A DNA stretch of 64,000 nucleotides from NCBI GenBank assembly GCA_963842305.1, contig CAWJFW010000008.1, forward strand, positions 124,001-188,000. Reading direction: 5' to 3'. Made by a program: the position numbers and the translations under genes. The DNA is from JAIBJN01 sp963842305 (GTDB taxonomy: Bacteria; Actinomycetota; Thermoleophilia; Gaiellales; Gaiellaceae). Below, piece after piece: positions 9,401 through 16,818 of the stretch; positions within the stretch are counted from its first letter, which is position 1; each line of letters begins with the position of its first letter. The notes under the pieces are model-generated. The model was not told where the DNA came from, did no database searches, and worked only from the letters and a program-made list of their open reading frames with translations.

Positions 9401-9520
9401 GACGACCTCGTTTGCGTGCAGGAGGAGGGAAGCGAGGAGGGCACGCTGCTTGTGACCCCCGATCTCGACCCGCCGACCCTCGTCGGAGACCTCGAGCGGA
9501 CCAAGGATCCGGAACTCCAT
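6479..9520 (-). CDS. transmembrane SARP/BTAD regulator with beta-propeller and periplasmic ligand-binding domains
   Basis: 1013-aa protein. Residues 1-245: OmpR-like winged helix plus bacterial transcriptional activator (BTAD) helices, opening MEFRILGPLEV. A basic linker precedes one membrane helix at about 273-295. Residues about 305-620 are repeated propeller blades of the pattern AVGEGSVWV..IDP. Residues about 620-1010 are a type-1 periplasmic binding (Leu/Ile/Val-like) domain. The start was chosen because homologues begin MEFRIL and AAGGAG lies 5 bases upstream; the frame is open 31 codons further. The likely topology is a cytoplasmic DNA-binding part with an external sensor. It is convergent with the operon on its 3' side. 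Repeats typical of SARP sites lie just upstream of its start. Confidence 0.88.
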   Translation of the reverse strand: MEFRILGPLEVSDEGRRVEIGGHKQRALLASLLLHANEVVSLDRLIDELWGETPPPSAAKTLQAQVSRLRRSLNGDEDPGAHMVGPLQTRGHGYVLTVEPGQVDADRFQGMLEDARRARADGKPEEAAEELRRALALWRGPALADFAFEAFAQTEIARLDELQLTALEERFEADLALGRHTELIGELEALVARHPLRERLRGQLMLALYRSDRQAEALHVYQELRLALAEELGLEPSQGLQRLERQILEQDPELAAPARMPGPRPARRRARVLVLAGTLLLAMAVGAVAVLLVRDGGSEETIAGGNVGVLDPRTGELLATIPLGTAPTSIAVGEGSVWVLDADDRTVSQIDPKERAVVRTFSTGSTPTDLAAGAGAIWIGNGAPQARTALPQSVSRLGPESAVVEETIPLSRADAAALIRVSQDSLLPNIAATDAAVWVINPDLSVSRIDPGTNRVVSGVAGLLALSIAAGEGEVWIVSDRGEVIEIDPRTGAASQRIPLATESVAGLAVGAGAVWVADPVGGSVWRIDPDPEPILRSIPLDVGVRGVAFGEGAVWATNEISDEVYRIDPDTNEARVVSRMAPRGIAVGEGAVWVTSAGPPSVEQTLPASFCSKLFYGGAGSPRLLLASDLPLQGQPRAATLPMTEAIRFVLEERDFRAGPYTVGYQSCDDSTAQAGNYDPYKCLSNAKAYARNLAVIGVIGTHNSACSHAQIPIANAAPGGALAMISPSNTWTGLTRPYPGMHPGELEDLYPSGERNFVRIAAADHLQAVAGAQLVEELGARRLFVLTDPDPYLGTDVATAARNLGLEIVGSTKWSDKARNFERLARRIARTRADAVFLGGFLYPNGGTLVRDLRARLGPDVALVAPDRFFPVPDLIEAAGPAARGMYLSVYGVPNGELPPPGKRFLEEFEATRAGEPSPSYSAAYAAQAAEILLDAIARSDGTRSSVGQELRLTTVEDGILGDIRFDEYGDLVEGPVTIFRVVGKGHRGFGGGYEGAVVDRVITARADLLR

Positions 9521-9532
9521 TGCGCTCCTTCC

Positions 9533-9571
9533 TGCAGCCGAGTGTGGCCAGTTTGCAGCCGAGACGCAACC
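9533..9571. promoter_or_regulatory. candidate SARP operator (four heptamer direct repeats)
   Basis: Heptamers TGCAGCC (9533), TGTGGCC (9543), TGCAGCC (9554) and CGCAACC (9565) follow one another with steps of 10, 11 and 11 bases. Direct heptamers about one helical turn apart are the known SARP binding geometry (DnrI, ActII-ORF4, AfsR). The array sits 13-51 bases upstream of the transmembrane SARP start, so autoregulation is possible. Confidence 0.55.
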
Positions 9572-9777
9572 GCTCTCCCGCACCCTCGCCAGAATCGACC
9601 ACCCGAGGTTCATCGCTCTCGCGCTCCTTGTCGCCGACAGGCGACGTGTGCGGGATCACTTCTTCGAGAGCAGCGTCATTTCGAAGCTCCCGCCGAAACA
9701 ACGGCGCGCAAGAGGCGAGCCTCGAGCGCGCCCGCGGGTCTTGGCTGCCCCAGCCGAGCAGGCAGCCTCACGACGCG

Positions 9778-9796
9778 TCTGAAACAGTTCTGTAAC
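9778..9796 (+). promoter_or_regulatory. candidate SARP operator upstream of the kinase-STAND gene
   Basis: TCTGAAAC at 9778 and TCTGTAAC at 9789 are spaced exactly 11 bases apart, the same unit and spacing as the pairs at 16035 and 16683. The kinase start lies about 70 bases downstream, which leaves room for a -10 element and leader. Confidence 0.5.
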
Positions 9797-9866
9797 GCCG
9801 GTTCGTTACAAGGACCGCCGAGTCGTCTTATCGTTCCTGCAAGCCTCCGAAAGCGAGGATGCGCAC

Positions 9867-12800
9867 GTGCACGTGAGCGACGACCCGCGGGTCGGCACCG
9901 AGCTCGCCGGCTATCGGATCGAGTCGCTGCTGGGCTGGGGCGGCATGAGCGTCGTTTACCTGGCCGAGGATCTGCGCCTCAAGCGGAGCGTTGCACTCAA
10001 GCTGCTGGCTGCGAGCCTCGCCGAGGATGAATCGTTCCGTGACCGCTTCCTGCGCGAGTCGGAGCTGGCCGCGTCGATCGACCATCCGAACATCATCCCG
10101 ATCTACGAGGCCGGGACGACCGAGGACCTCCTCTTCATCGCCATGCGTTACGTGAAGGGGCGTGACCTGAAAGAGCGCCTCCAAGGCGGCCGCCTGGACC
10201 CAGCGGACGCGATCGGCATCCTCGGGCAGGTGGCGAGCGCCCTGGATGCGGCCCACGCACGCGGTCTCGTGCATCGCGACGTGAAACCCTCCAACGTACT
10301 GCTCGACTCAGGGGCCCGTCCCGACGGCTCCGACCACGTCTACCTGGCGGACTTCGGAATCACCAAGCGGGTCTCCGAGGAAACCAGTGTCGGCGACGAC
10401 GGACGCCTAATGGGCACCATCGACTACGTTGCCCCCGAGCAGATCGCCGGTGAGGAGATCGACGGGCGGGCGGACGTCTACTCGCTCGGCTGCGTGCTCT
10501 ACGAATGTCTCGTCGGGCAGCCGCCGTTTCGGCGCGACTCGGACGTCGCGGTGGTGTTCGCCCACCTCGAAGCGGACCCGCCGGCGCCGAGCGCACAGCG
10601 GCCGGAGTTGTTAGCCGAACTCGATGCCGTGATCGCCAGGGCGCTGGCGAAGAACGCGGAGCAGCGTTACCCAAGCTGTCGCGAATTCGCCCGAGCGGCG
10701 CTCGCCGTCGCGCTCGACGAGTCGAGCCGCCTGCTCGTCGACGTCGCCTCCCGTGCCGCTGCAGGCCGAAGCGAGCTGAGCGAGGTCGAGGCTGAGCTGG
10801 CCGGCAAGGTGATCGACCTTCAGCTCGTGCGCGAGCGGGCGCGTGTCCTCTCGGGCCCGGCCACCCCGGCCCGTGTGGCCGCTGAGGGGATATGCCCGTT
10901 CAAGGGTTTGGCGAGCTTCGAGCCGGTCGATGCCGAGTACTTCTTCGGCCGCGAGCGGCTTGTCGCCGAGCTTGTCGCCCGTCTCGTCGGTGCCGGTTTC
11001 CTCGGCATCGTCGGCCCTTCGGGCAGCGGCAAGTCGTCGGTCCTCCGCGCCGGTCTCCTCCCGGCCCTCGCTGGAGGAGTCCTGCCGGGCAGCGGTGGCT
11101 GGCGGCGTCTGCTGCTCCGGCCCGGCGAGCGGCCGCTGGACGAGCTTCGCCGCATGCTCGTCTCGGGAGCGAAGGATCCTGTTGCCGAGGCCCTCGACGC
11201 GCTGCCTGCCAACGGACGCCTCCTCCTCGCCGTCGACCAGCTCGAGGAGCTGTTCACCGCCTGCCGCTCCGACGCCGAGCGGGCCGCCTTCGCCGACACG
11301 CTTGCCCGCGCAGCCGCTGATCCGGAGCGTCGCGCGGTCGTCGTGGTCGCGCTGCGCGCCGACTTCTATGGGCGCGTCGCCGCCTACCGGGGACTTGCCG
11401 AGCTGCTGGGTGCGAACCACGTGCTGGTCGGGCCCATGCAGGCCTCGGAGTTGCGGCGTGTCGTCGAGCTGCCCGCCGGACGGGTGGGGCTGCGGGTGGA
11501 GCCGGAGCTGGCTGACGCGTTGGTCGACGACGTGGAGGGCGAGCCGGGCGCGCTGCCGTTGCTGTCCACCGCCCTGCTCGAGCTCTGGCAGAAGCGGCAA
11601 GACAACGCGCTCACCCTGGCCGCCTCCCGCGAGTCCGGTGGCGTTCACGGCGCCGTGGCGCGGCTGGCTGAGGACACCTACGCCCGTATCCCGGATGAGC
11701 GCAAGCCGATTGTGCGCGCCATCATGTTGCGCCTGGTCGGCGAGGGCCAGGGCGACGCGCCGGTGCGCCGTCGCGCTCCACTCGCCGAGCTGGACCTGCA
11801 GCGCAACGCGGATGTGGCCGACGTGCTCGCGACGCTGGCCGAGAGCCGTCTCGTCACCGTCGGCGACGGCTCCGTAGAGGTCGCCCATGAGGCGCTGCTG
11901 CGCGAATGGCCACGCCTGCGCGAATGGATCGAAGAGGACACCGAAGGACGCCGGCTTCGCCGTCACATTACCCAGGCGGCGACCGAGTGGGATGCGGCCG
12001 GGCGCGACTCGGGCGAGCTCTACCGCGGCGCCCGCCTTGCTACCGCGCTCGACTGGACCGCCGATCATACGCTCGACCTCAACGAGCTCGAGCGTGAGTT
12101 CGTCACCGACAGCCGCGAGGTCTCCGAGCAGGAGACGAAGCGGGCCCGACGCACGAACCGGCGCCTTCGCGCGCTGCTCGCCGGGGTCGCAGTCTTGCTC
12201 GTCGCGGCCGCCGCGGGTGCGATGTTCGCGGTCATCCAGCGCGGCGAGGCGCGCGACGCGGCCGGCGCGGCGCGCGAAGCGGAGACGGCCCAGCTCGCCC
12301 AGCGCCTCGGCGCCCAGGCGCTCGTCGAGGAGGACCTCGATCATTCCCTCCTGCTTGCGCGCCAGGCGGTCGCGATCGACGATTCACCGCAGACCCGCGG
12401 CTACCTACTCGCCGCGCTCCGGCGCAGCCCCGCTGCAATCACAATCATGCACGGTCACGGCGACGTGCTCAGGGCAATCGCGATCAGTCCCGATGGAAAG
12501 ACGCTGGCGTTGGGCGATTTCTACACCGGGGTTCTCTTCTTCGATTCCCGAACCTACGAGCAGATCGGGGACCCGCTGCCGGTAGCGGATTTCGTCGAGA
12601 GCCTTGCGTATAGCCCTGACGGGCGAACCCTCGCGGTCGGAGGCGATCACTACGTTCGCCTCATCGACGCGCGAACGCGTCAGCAACTGGCCGAGACGAC
12701 GGTCGGCGGAGTGGCCACGCGCATGGCCTTCACGAAAGACGGGTCGCAGCTCGTCGTCCTCTTCCCGCCGGGCAAGGCAGCAGACAGCCTCGGCGGAGCC

Positions 12801-14375
12801 AACGCGCGGATCACAATACGAGACGCCGCCACGCTGGAGCCGATCGGTCTCTCGATCGAGCCGGAAGCCTTCGTCGGCGCATACGTCGGTTTCTATTACG
12901 CGTCACCTCACTTTGCCCTCACGGCGGGCGATCGCTCCCTCATAACCGCGTCCGAGGACGGTGAGCTGGCCTGGTGGGATGTCCGGAGCCGCAAGAGAAC
13001 GCGGACGCTGAAGATCGAGACCGGCCTGCATGCGCTTGCCCTCAGCCCGGACGGTCTCACTGCGGCGATCGGCGTCGACCGTGGCATCCAGCTGATCGAC
13101 ACGCGCAGCGGAGCCGTGCGGACGGCAGCCGAGACTCTCAGCGGGAGCCCGAACTGGGTGCTGTTCAGCCCAGACGGCGGGACGCTCGTGTCGACGAGCC
13201 TCGACGGAAATGTGACCCTTTGGGACGTCGAGTCGGCGACACCCCTCGAGACTCTGCGCGGCCACTCGAACTCCGTCCAGCAGCCCGTCTTCAGCCCCGG
13301 CGGGGAGACCCTGTACACGGTGAGTCACGACGGAACGGCGATCGCATGGGACCTCACTGGCGCGCGCAGGCTCGGGCGGCCTTTCACGTTCACGAACGAC
13401 CGTGTGTTCTCCGCGTCTGGCTATGACGGCCACCCGGGGGAGTTCAGCCCCGACGGGCGGCTGATCGCGGTTGGCCTGAAGGAGCAGGGAATCGCGCTCT
13501 GGGACGCGCGCGAGCTCACGCAGGTCGGGGCACCTCTTCTCGAAACAGAGGGTGAGGTCAAAAGTCTCGCCTTCTCACCGGATGGGCGAACGCTTGCGGC
13601 CGTGACCGGGGGCGGCTCTCTCACGGTCTGGGATGTCGGTTCGCGATCGCTGCTCCATGGGCCGCTCATGGCTGGCGGTGGCTTTCTTCTGGTCGGCGTC
13701 AGCTTCAGTCCGGACGGGGCGACGCTCGCCACGGCGAGCAAACTCGGCGTGACACTCTGGGACGTGGCAACTGGAGACAATCTCGGTCAGATCGGATACG
13801 TGGCCGCGCACGACCTCGCTTTCAGCGCTGATGGGGCGATGATCGCGTTCGCCCGCCCAAGCGAGGGAGGCGCGGAGGTTTGGGATGTGGCCTCACGAAC
13901 CTCGATTGCCACCGTGGACGGCACGCCCGCCACTGAGCTATCCGTCGCGCTCAGCCCCGACGGGCACATCCTGGCGGTGGGTGGCTTCGGCAGAGTCGTA
14001 CGCGTCTGGGACGTCCGCACCCGGAAGCTCGTTCGCGAGCTCGACCAGGGCGGGAACGGAGCGTTTACCCTCGAGTTCAGCCCGGATGGCCTGACCCTCG
14101 CCGTCTCCGGCTTCGAGCCCGTCGCGTCCCTCTGGGACGTTGGCACCGGAACCCAGATCGGCCCACAGCTCACCGCCGGAGACCGCAGGACGATGATTGA
14201 TCTTTCCGCCGATGGACGCCACCTGTTGGAGACCCACGGCAACGGCCAAGGGGCTGTCTGGGACGTCGACCCCGAGTCCTGGGAGCGCCGGGCCTGCGAC
14301 CTCGCCAACCGCACGCTGACCCGCGAGGAGTGGGAGGAGTTCCTCCCCGGCCGGCCCTACAACCCGGCCTGCTGA
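9867..14375 (+). CDS. Ser/Thr protein kinase fused to STAND NTPase and WD40 repeats
   Basis: 1502-aa multidomain protein. Residues about 10-285 are a Hanks-type kinase: Gly loop GWGGMS, Lys in VALKLL, HRDVKPSN near 135 and DFG near 160. From about 343 follows a novel-STAND NTPase with Walker A GPSGSGKSS near 385 and Walker B-like LLLAVDQLEELF. One hydrophobic helix lies at about 770-792, then WD40-type blades from about 860 to the end, marked by repeated FSPDG and WDV. GTG at 9867 follows GCGAGGA with good spacing. It is convergent with the SARP-USP gene, 16 bases apart. It probably senses a signal through the propeller and phosphorylates a target, plausibly the neighbouring SARPs as AfsK does with AfsR. 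Confidence 0.9.
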   Translation: MHVSDDPRVGTELAGYRIESLLGWGGMSVVYLAEDLRLKRSVALKLLAASLAEDESFRDRFLRESELAASIDHPNIIPIYEAGTTEDLLFIAMRYVKGRDLKERLQGGRLDPADAIGILGQVASALDAAHARGLVHRDVKPSNVLLDSGARPDGSDHVYLADFGITKRVSEETSVGDDGRLMGTIDYVAPEQIAGEEIDGRADVYSLGCVLYECLVGQPPFRRDSDVAVVFAHLEADPPAPSAQRPELLAELDAVIARALAKNAEQRYPSCREFARAALAVALDESSRLLVDVASRAAAGRSELSEVEAELAGKVIDLQLVRERARVLSGPATPARVAAEGICPFKGLASFEPVDAEYFFGRERLVAELVARLVGAGFLGIVGPSGSGKSSVLRAGLLPALAGGVLPGSGGWRRLLLRPGERPLDELRRMLVSGAKDPVAEALDALPANGRLLLAVDQLEELFTACRSDAERAAFADTLARAAADPERRAVVVVALRADFYGRVAAYRGLAELLGANHVLVGPMQASELRRVVELPAGRVGLRVEPELADALVDDVEGEPGALPLLSTALLELWQKRQDNALTLAASRESGGVHGAVARLAEDTYARIPDERKPIVRAIMLRLVGEGQGDAPVRRRAPLAELDLQRNADVADVLATLAESRLVTVGDGSVEVAHEALLREWPRLREWIEEDTEGRRLRRHITQAATEWDAAGRDSGELYRGARLATALDWTADHTLDLNELEREFVTDSREVSEQETKRARRTNRRLRALLAGVAVLLVAAAAGAMFAVIQRGEARDAAGAAREAETAQLAQRLGAQALVEEDLDHSLLLARQAVAIDDSPQTRGYLLAALRRSPAAITIMHGHGDVLRAIAISPDGKTLALGDFYTGVLFFDSRTYEQIGDPLPVADFVESLAYSPDGRTLAVGGDHYVRLIDARTRQQLAETTVGGVATRMAFTKDGSQLVVLFPPGKAADSLGGANARITIRDAATLEPIGLSIEPEAFVGAYVGFYYASPHFALTAGDRSLITASEDGELAWWDVRSRKRTRTLKIETGLHALALSPDGLTAAIGVDRGIQLIDTRSGAVRTAAETLSGSPNWVLFSPDGGTLVSTSLDGNVTLWDVESATPLETLRGHSNSVQQPVFSPGGETLYTVSHDGTAIAWDLTGARRLGRPFTFTNDRVFSASGYDGHPGEFSPDGRLIAVGLKEQGIALWDARELTQVGAPLLETEGEVKSLAFSPDGRTLAAVTGGGSLTVWDVGSRSLLHGPLMAGGGFLLVGVSFSPDGATLATASKLGVTLWDVATGDNLGQIGYVAAHDLAFSADGAMIAFARPSEGGAEVWDVASRTSIATVDGTPATELSVALSPDGHILAVGGFGRVVRVWDVRTRKLVRELDQGGNGAFTLEFSPDGLTLAVSGFEPVASLWDVGTGTQIGPQLTAGDRRTMIDLSADGRHLLETHGNGQGAVWDVDPESWERRACDLANRTLTREEWEEFLPGRPYNPAC

Positions 14376-14391
14376 TAGCACACCAGCCGGA

Positions 14392-15993
14392 CTAAGGGCG
14401 GATCGACCAAGTGAAGCGGGTCAGGCTCGCCGGTGGCGCGAGGCCGCCGGGGCGTAGACCCCGACGGACGAGCAGCGTGGGCGGGGTGGCCTCTCTGGCG
14501 AGTCTGAGGCGGGCAGGGCCAAGGCCCTCGCGATGCCACCTCGTCGACAGCCCGACGACGAGCAGACCGGCGTCGCGGCTCGCTTCCAGCATGCCCTCCT
14601 CACCCGGCGGAGTCAGTAGCGGCTCGGCCGAGATGCCCAGGACCCGTTGGACCGCGAGCGCGCCGTGCGAAAGCAGGCGGCTCGCATCGCGCCTGCCTTG
14701 CTCCGGCACTGCTGCGGCACCTGCGAGCCGGAGCGGCGCATTATCGGCGTGCGCGAACCACGCGCCGAGCTCGACCGCCGCCCAGTCGTGCTCAGCCCCT
14801 CCGAACGGGACGAGCACGGGGCCCTCGGGCATCGCGTGCCGAGGAGCGAGCAGCGCCACGTCGCAGGGCGTCTCCGCAAGTACGGCAGTGAGCTGCTCGT
14901 CGGGAGTTCCCTCGGCCAGGAGCTCGTCGGGGGCGTCGGCGAGCAGGAGGTCCACGTTGAGCTCGGTGGCGAGCCGAGCCAGCTCCTCCCCCGGCGCCGT
15001 CGACGTGAACGAGGTCGCCCGGGCCACGACACCGCGCGCTTCGAGTGCAGACCGGAGCTCTTCGAGCCAGGCTGACGCGGACCGAAGCTCGGCTGCGTCC
15101 GACACGAGCCTCGCCAGGACCACGACGCGAGGCGGGTGTCGCACGAGCGGCTCGGCCACCGCGAGCAGCGCGTCGACGCGCGTCTCGTGCGTCATAGCGA
15201 CGAGAATCGACCGCTCCGCGGCCTCCCGAATACCAGCGGGCGCCGACCCTTCGACAGCCAGCGACGGGTCTTGCCGAAGGATCGCCCGCTCCAGCTCCTG
15301 GAGCGCTGGGCTCGGATCGATCCCGAGCGCGTCGACGAGGGCCCGGCGCGCATCCTTGAAGGCGTCCAGGGCCTCCGCCTGCCGACCCGACCGGTACAAC
15401 GCGGTCATCAGATACATCCGGAGGTGCTCGCGGAGCGGGTGCGCGGCGACCAGTGCTTCGAGCTCTCCGACCAGCTCGTCGTGGCGCCCGAGGACGAGGT
15501 CGGCGCCGATCCGGAGCTCGACTGCTGTCAGCCTGATCTCCTCGAGCCGGGCAATTGGGGCCTGGGCGAAGCTCTCGTAGGCGAAGTCCGCGAGCGCCGG
15601 GCCCCTCCACAGCGACAGCGCGTCGCCTAGCCGCCCCGATGCGTCGGCCGTCAGGCCGCGAGCGAGCAAGCTCCTCCCCTCGTCCACCAGGCGCTCGAAT
15701 CGGTGGAGATCGAACTCGTCGGGCTCGACCCGGACGACGTAGCCGGGCGATCTGGTCGTCAGCACCTCCTGCGGAAGCGTCTTGCGGAGTCGCGAGACGT
15801 TGACCCGCAATGCGGCGGCGGCGCGCTCGGGCGAGTCCTCGCCCCAGAGCTCGTCGATCAGCCGGTCAGCGGCAATGACCTCGTTGGGGTGGAGGAGGAG
15901 CAGGGCGAGAAGCGCACGCGGTTTGCGCCCGCCCAGGGAAACCTCGCAGCCTCCGTCCCACACCTCGAGCGGTCCCAGGATCCGGAACTCCAT
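14392..15993 (-). CDS. SARP/BTAD regulator fused to universal-stress-protein-like domains
   Basis: 533 aa. Residues 1-250 are the SARP module (MEFRILGPLEV opening, RLIDELWGE, BTAD helices ending near ALGIDPSPALQELE). Residues about 260-510 contain two alpha/beta units resembling USP domains (SILVAMTHETR; VDLLLADAPDELLAEGTPDE; AMPEGPVLVPFGGAE; AGLLVVGLS), without a membrane helix. GGGAGG lies 9 bases before the ATG. USP domains often bind ATP or cAMP, so a cytoplasmic ligand may control DNA binding. It is divergent from the small secreted protein at 16105, with the TCTGAAAC pair between them. Confidence 0.82.
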   Translation of the reverse strand: MEFRILGPLEVWDGGCEVSLGGRKPRALLALLLLHPNEVIAADRLIDELWGEDSPERAAAALRVNVSRLRKTLPQEVLTTRSPGYVVRVEPDEFDLHRFERLVDEGRSLLARGLTADASGRLGDALSLWRGPALADFAYESFAQAPIARLEEIRLTAVELRIGADLVLGRHDELVGELEALVAAHPLREHLRMYLMTALYRSGRQAEALDAFKDARRALVDALGIDPSPALQELERAILRQDPSLAVEGSAPAGIREAAERSILVAMTHETRVDALLAVAEPLVRHPPRVVVLARLVSDAAELRSASAWLEELRSALEARGVVARATSFTSTAPGEELARLATELNVDLLLADAPDELLAEGTPDEQLTAVLAETPCDVALLAPRHAMPEGPVLVPFGGAEHDWAAVELGAWFAHADNAPLRLAGAAAVPEQGRRDASRLLSHGALAVQRVLGISAEPLLTPPGEEGMLEASRDAGLLVVGLSTRWHREGLGPARLRLAREATPPTLLVRRGLRPGGLAPPASLTRFTWSIRP

Positions 15994-16053
15994 CTGGCTG
16001 GCCTCCCGGCCGGGACGCTAACAGCTGTTGCTCATCTGAAACGGGTCTGAAAC
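15994..16053. repeat. promoter repeat R2, copy 1
   Basis: The bases before the SARP-USP start recur at 16643-16701 before the SARP remnant. Shared are the palindrome-like TCCCGGCCGGGA, the block CAGCTGTT and the paired TCTGAAAC units. This shows that the SARP 5' end and its divergent promoter were duplicated as a unit. Confidence 0.7.
16035..16053 (+). promoter_or_regulatory. candidate SARP operator upstream of the small secreted protein
   Basis: TCTGAAAC at 16035 and again at 16046, an exact 11-base direct repeat, lying 52-70 bases before the ATG at 16105 and 42 bases from the SARP-USP start. Confidence 0.55.
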
Positions 16054-16104
16054 CGACCGCGCCGATCATCGAGTTACGCAAGCGACGGTACTAGGGAGGA
16101 AGAA

Positions 16105-16452
16105 ATGAGACTCTCCAAGCGTCATCGGTGGCTCAGGCGGCTCGCCCTCGGGCTGGCGGTCGCAGCGGTTGCCGCACCGTCGGCCCAGGCGATCACGCCA
16201 ATCGGCGCACCCGAGTTCCCGACCTGGACCGTGAACTGGGCCGAGCCCGCACCTCAGGCTCCCCCCGAGTTCCCGACCTGGACCGTGGGCTGGGCTCAGC
16301 CCAAGGCTCCGGAGTCGCCCGCGGCCACGCCGACCGGCTTCGACTACGACGACGCGGGCATCGTCGCCGCGATCGCCTTCGGCGTTGCACTGCTCGCCGC
16401 GGCCGGCTTCCTGGGTCTGCGCAGGAGCCGCCGCCCGGCCAGCCCCGTTTGA
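16105..16452 (+). CDS. small secreted/membrane-anchored protein with PEFPTWTV repeats
   Basis: 115 aa. A basic start and hydrophobic stretch form a signal peptide ending near SAQA. Two copies of PEFPTWTV.WA follow, then a Pro/Ala-rich linker, a membrane helix (GIVAAIAFGVALLAAAGF) and a short basic tail. AGGGAGG lies 5 bases before the ATG. The layout suggests a surface-exposed short repeat held by one C-terminal helix. It lies divergent to the SARP-USP gene behind the TCTGAAAC pair and is followed by a clear hairpin terminator. Function unknown; it may be an output or ligand of the local signalling circuit. Confidence 0.75.
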   Translation: MRLSKRHRWLRRLALGLAVAAVAAPSAQAITPIGAPEFPTWTVNWAEPAPQAPPEFPTWTVGWAQPKAPESPAATPTGFDYDDAGIVAAIAFGVALLAAAGFLGLRRSRRPASPV

Positions 16453-16478
16453 GCTTCCAGGAACAGCCCCGTTGCACG

Positions 16479-16508
16479 ATCCGCGCCCCCTCCGGCGCGG
16501 ATTGTTTC
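16479..16508 (+). terminator. intrinsic terminator after the small secreted protein
   Basis: Perfect 9-base stem (16479-16487 with 16494-16502), 6-base C-rich loop, followed by TGTTTC. It lies 26 bases after the stop at 16452. Confidence 0.75.
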
Positions 16509-16642
16509 AACACGTCGCTGCCGAGGACCTCGTTCGCATGCGAGAGGAGCACCGCCAGGAGAGCCCGTCGCTTCGACCCGCCGAGCGAACGCCGACGCCC
16601 CCTCACCCGAACCTCGACAGGTCCGAGGATCCGCAACTCCAT
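16505..16642 (-). pseudogene. SARP gene remnant (N-terminal about 45 codons only)
   Basis: The minus-strand ATG at 16642 opens MELRILGPVEV, followed by SLGGSKRRALLAVLLSHANEV. This aligns closely with the first 40 residues of the two full SARPs nearby. After HANEVLGSDVL the similarity stops at the terminator hairpin at 16479-16502. No BTAD domain follows. Upstream bases match the SARP-USP promoter (R2). It is the broken 5' end of a third SARP. Confidence 0.75.
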
Positions 16643-16701
16643 CCGCCTGCCTCCCGGCCGGGAGGCTAGCAGCTGTTACTCGTCTGAAACGGACCTGAAA
16701 C
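16643..16701. repeat. promoter repeat R2, copy 2
   Basis: Second copy of the bases at 15994-16053, with a few substitutions, next to the SARP remnant and ahead of the haloperoxidase-like gene. Confidence 0.7.
16683..16701 (+). promoter_or_regulatory. candidate SARP operator upstream of the haloperoxidase-like gene
   Basis: TCTGAAAC at 16683 and CCTGAAAC at 16694, spaced 11 bases. The chosen start at 16819 is about 118 bases downstream. Confidence 0.5.
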
Positions 16702-16818
16702 GGACCGGGTCGAGCATCGGATTCGACAGAGAAGCAGAACCGATGCGGAAAGGGGATGAGCGAGATGCGCAGGAGTCGAACCCCACGAGGCGGTCTCGTC
16801 CCGGAGAGGAGTAGCCCC

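Larger units (their letters stand above)
9521..9866. promoter_or_regulatory. divergent promoter region between the transmembrane SARP and the kinase gene
   Basis: 346 bases without a gene. They hold the TGCAGCC repeat array (9533-9571), a stretch at 9606-9640 that matches the 5' coding part of the haloperoxidase-like gene near 16850, and the TCTGAAAC pair (9778-9796). Bases 9521-9606 are nearly the same as 18211-18300. The region looks like a junction of two once-separate divergent promoters with the end of a lost secreted-protein gene between them. Confidence 0.6.

Noticed and set aside
10611..12344. 577-codon open frame antisense to the kinase-STAND gene
   Set aside because: High-GC codon shadow; its sequence has no family-like motifs and the opposite strand carries clear kinase and P-loop motifs.
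12450..14300. Repeated FSPDG-coding DNA in the kinase gene
   Set aside because: WD40 blades, not a DNA-level repeat or CRISPR.
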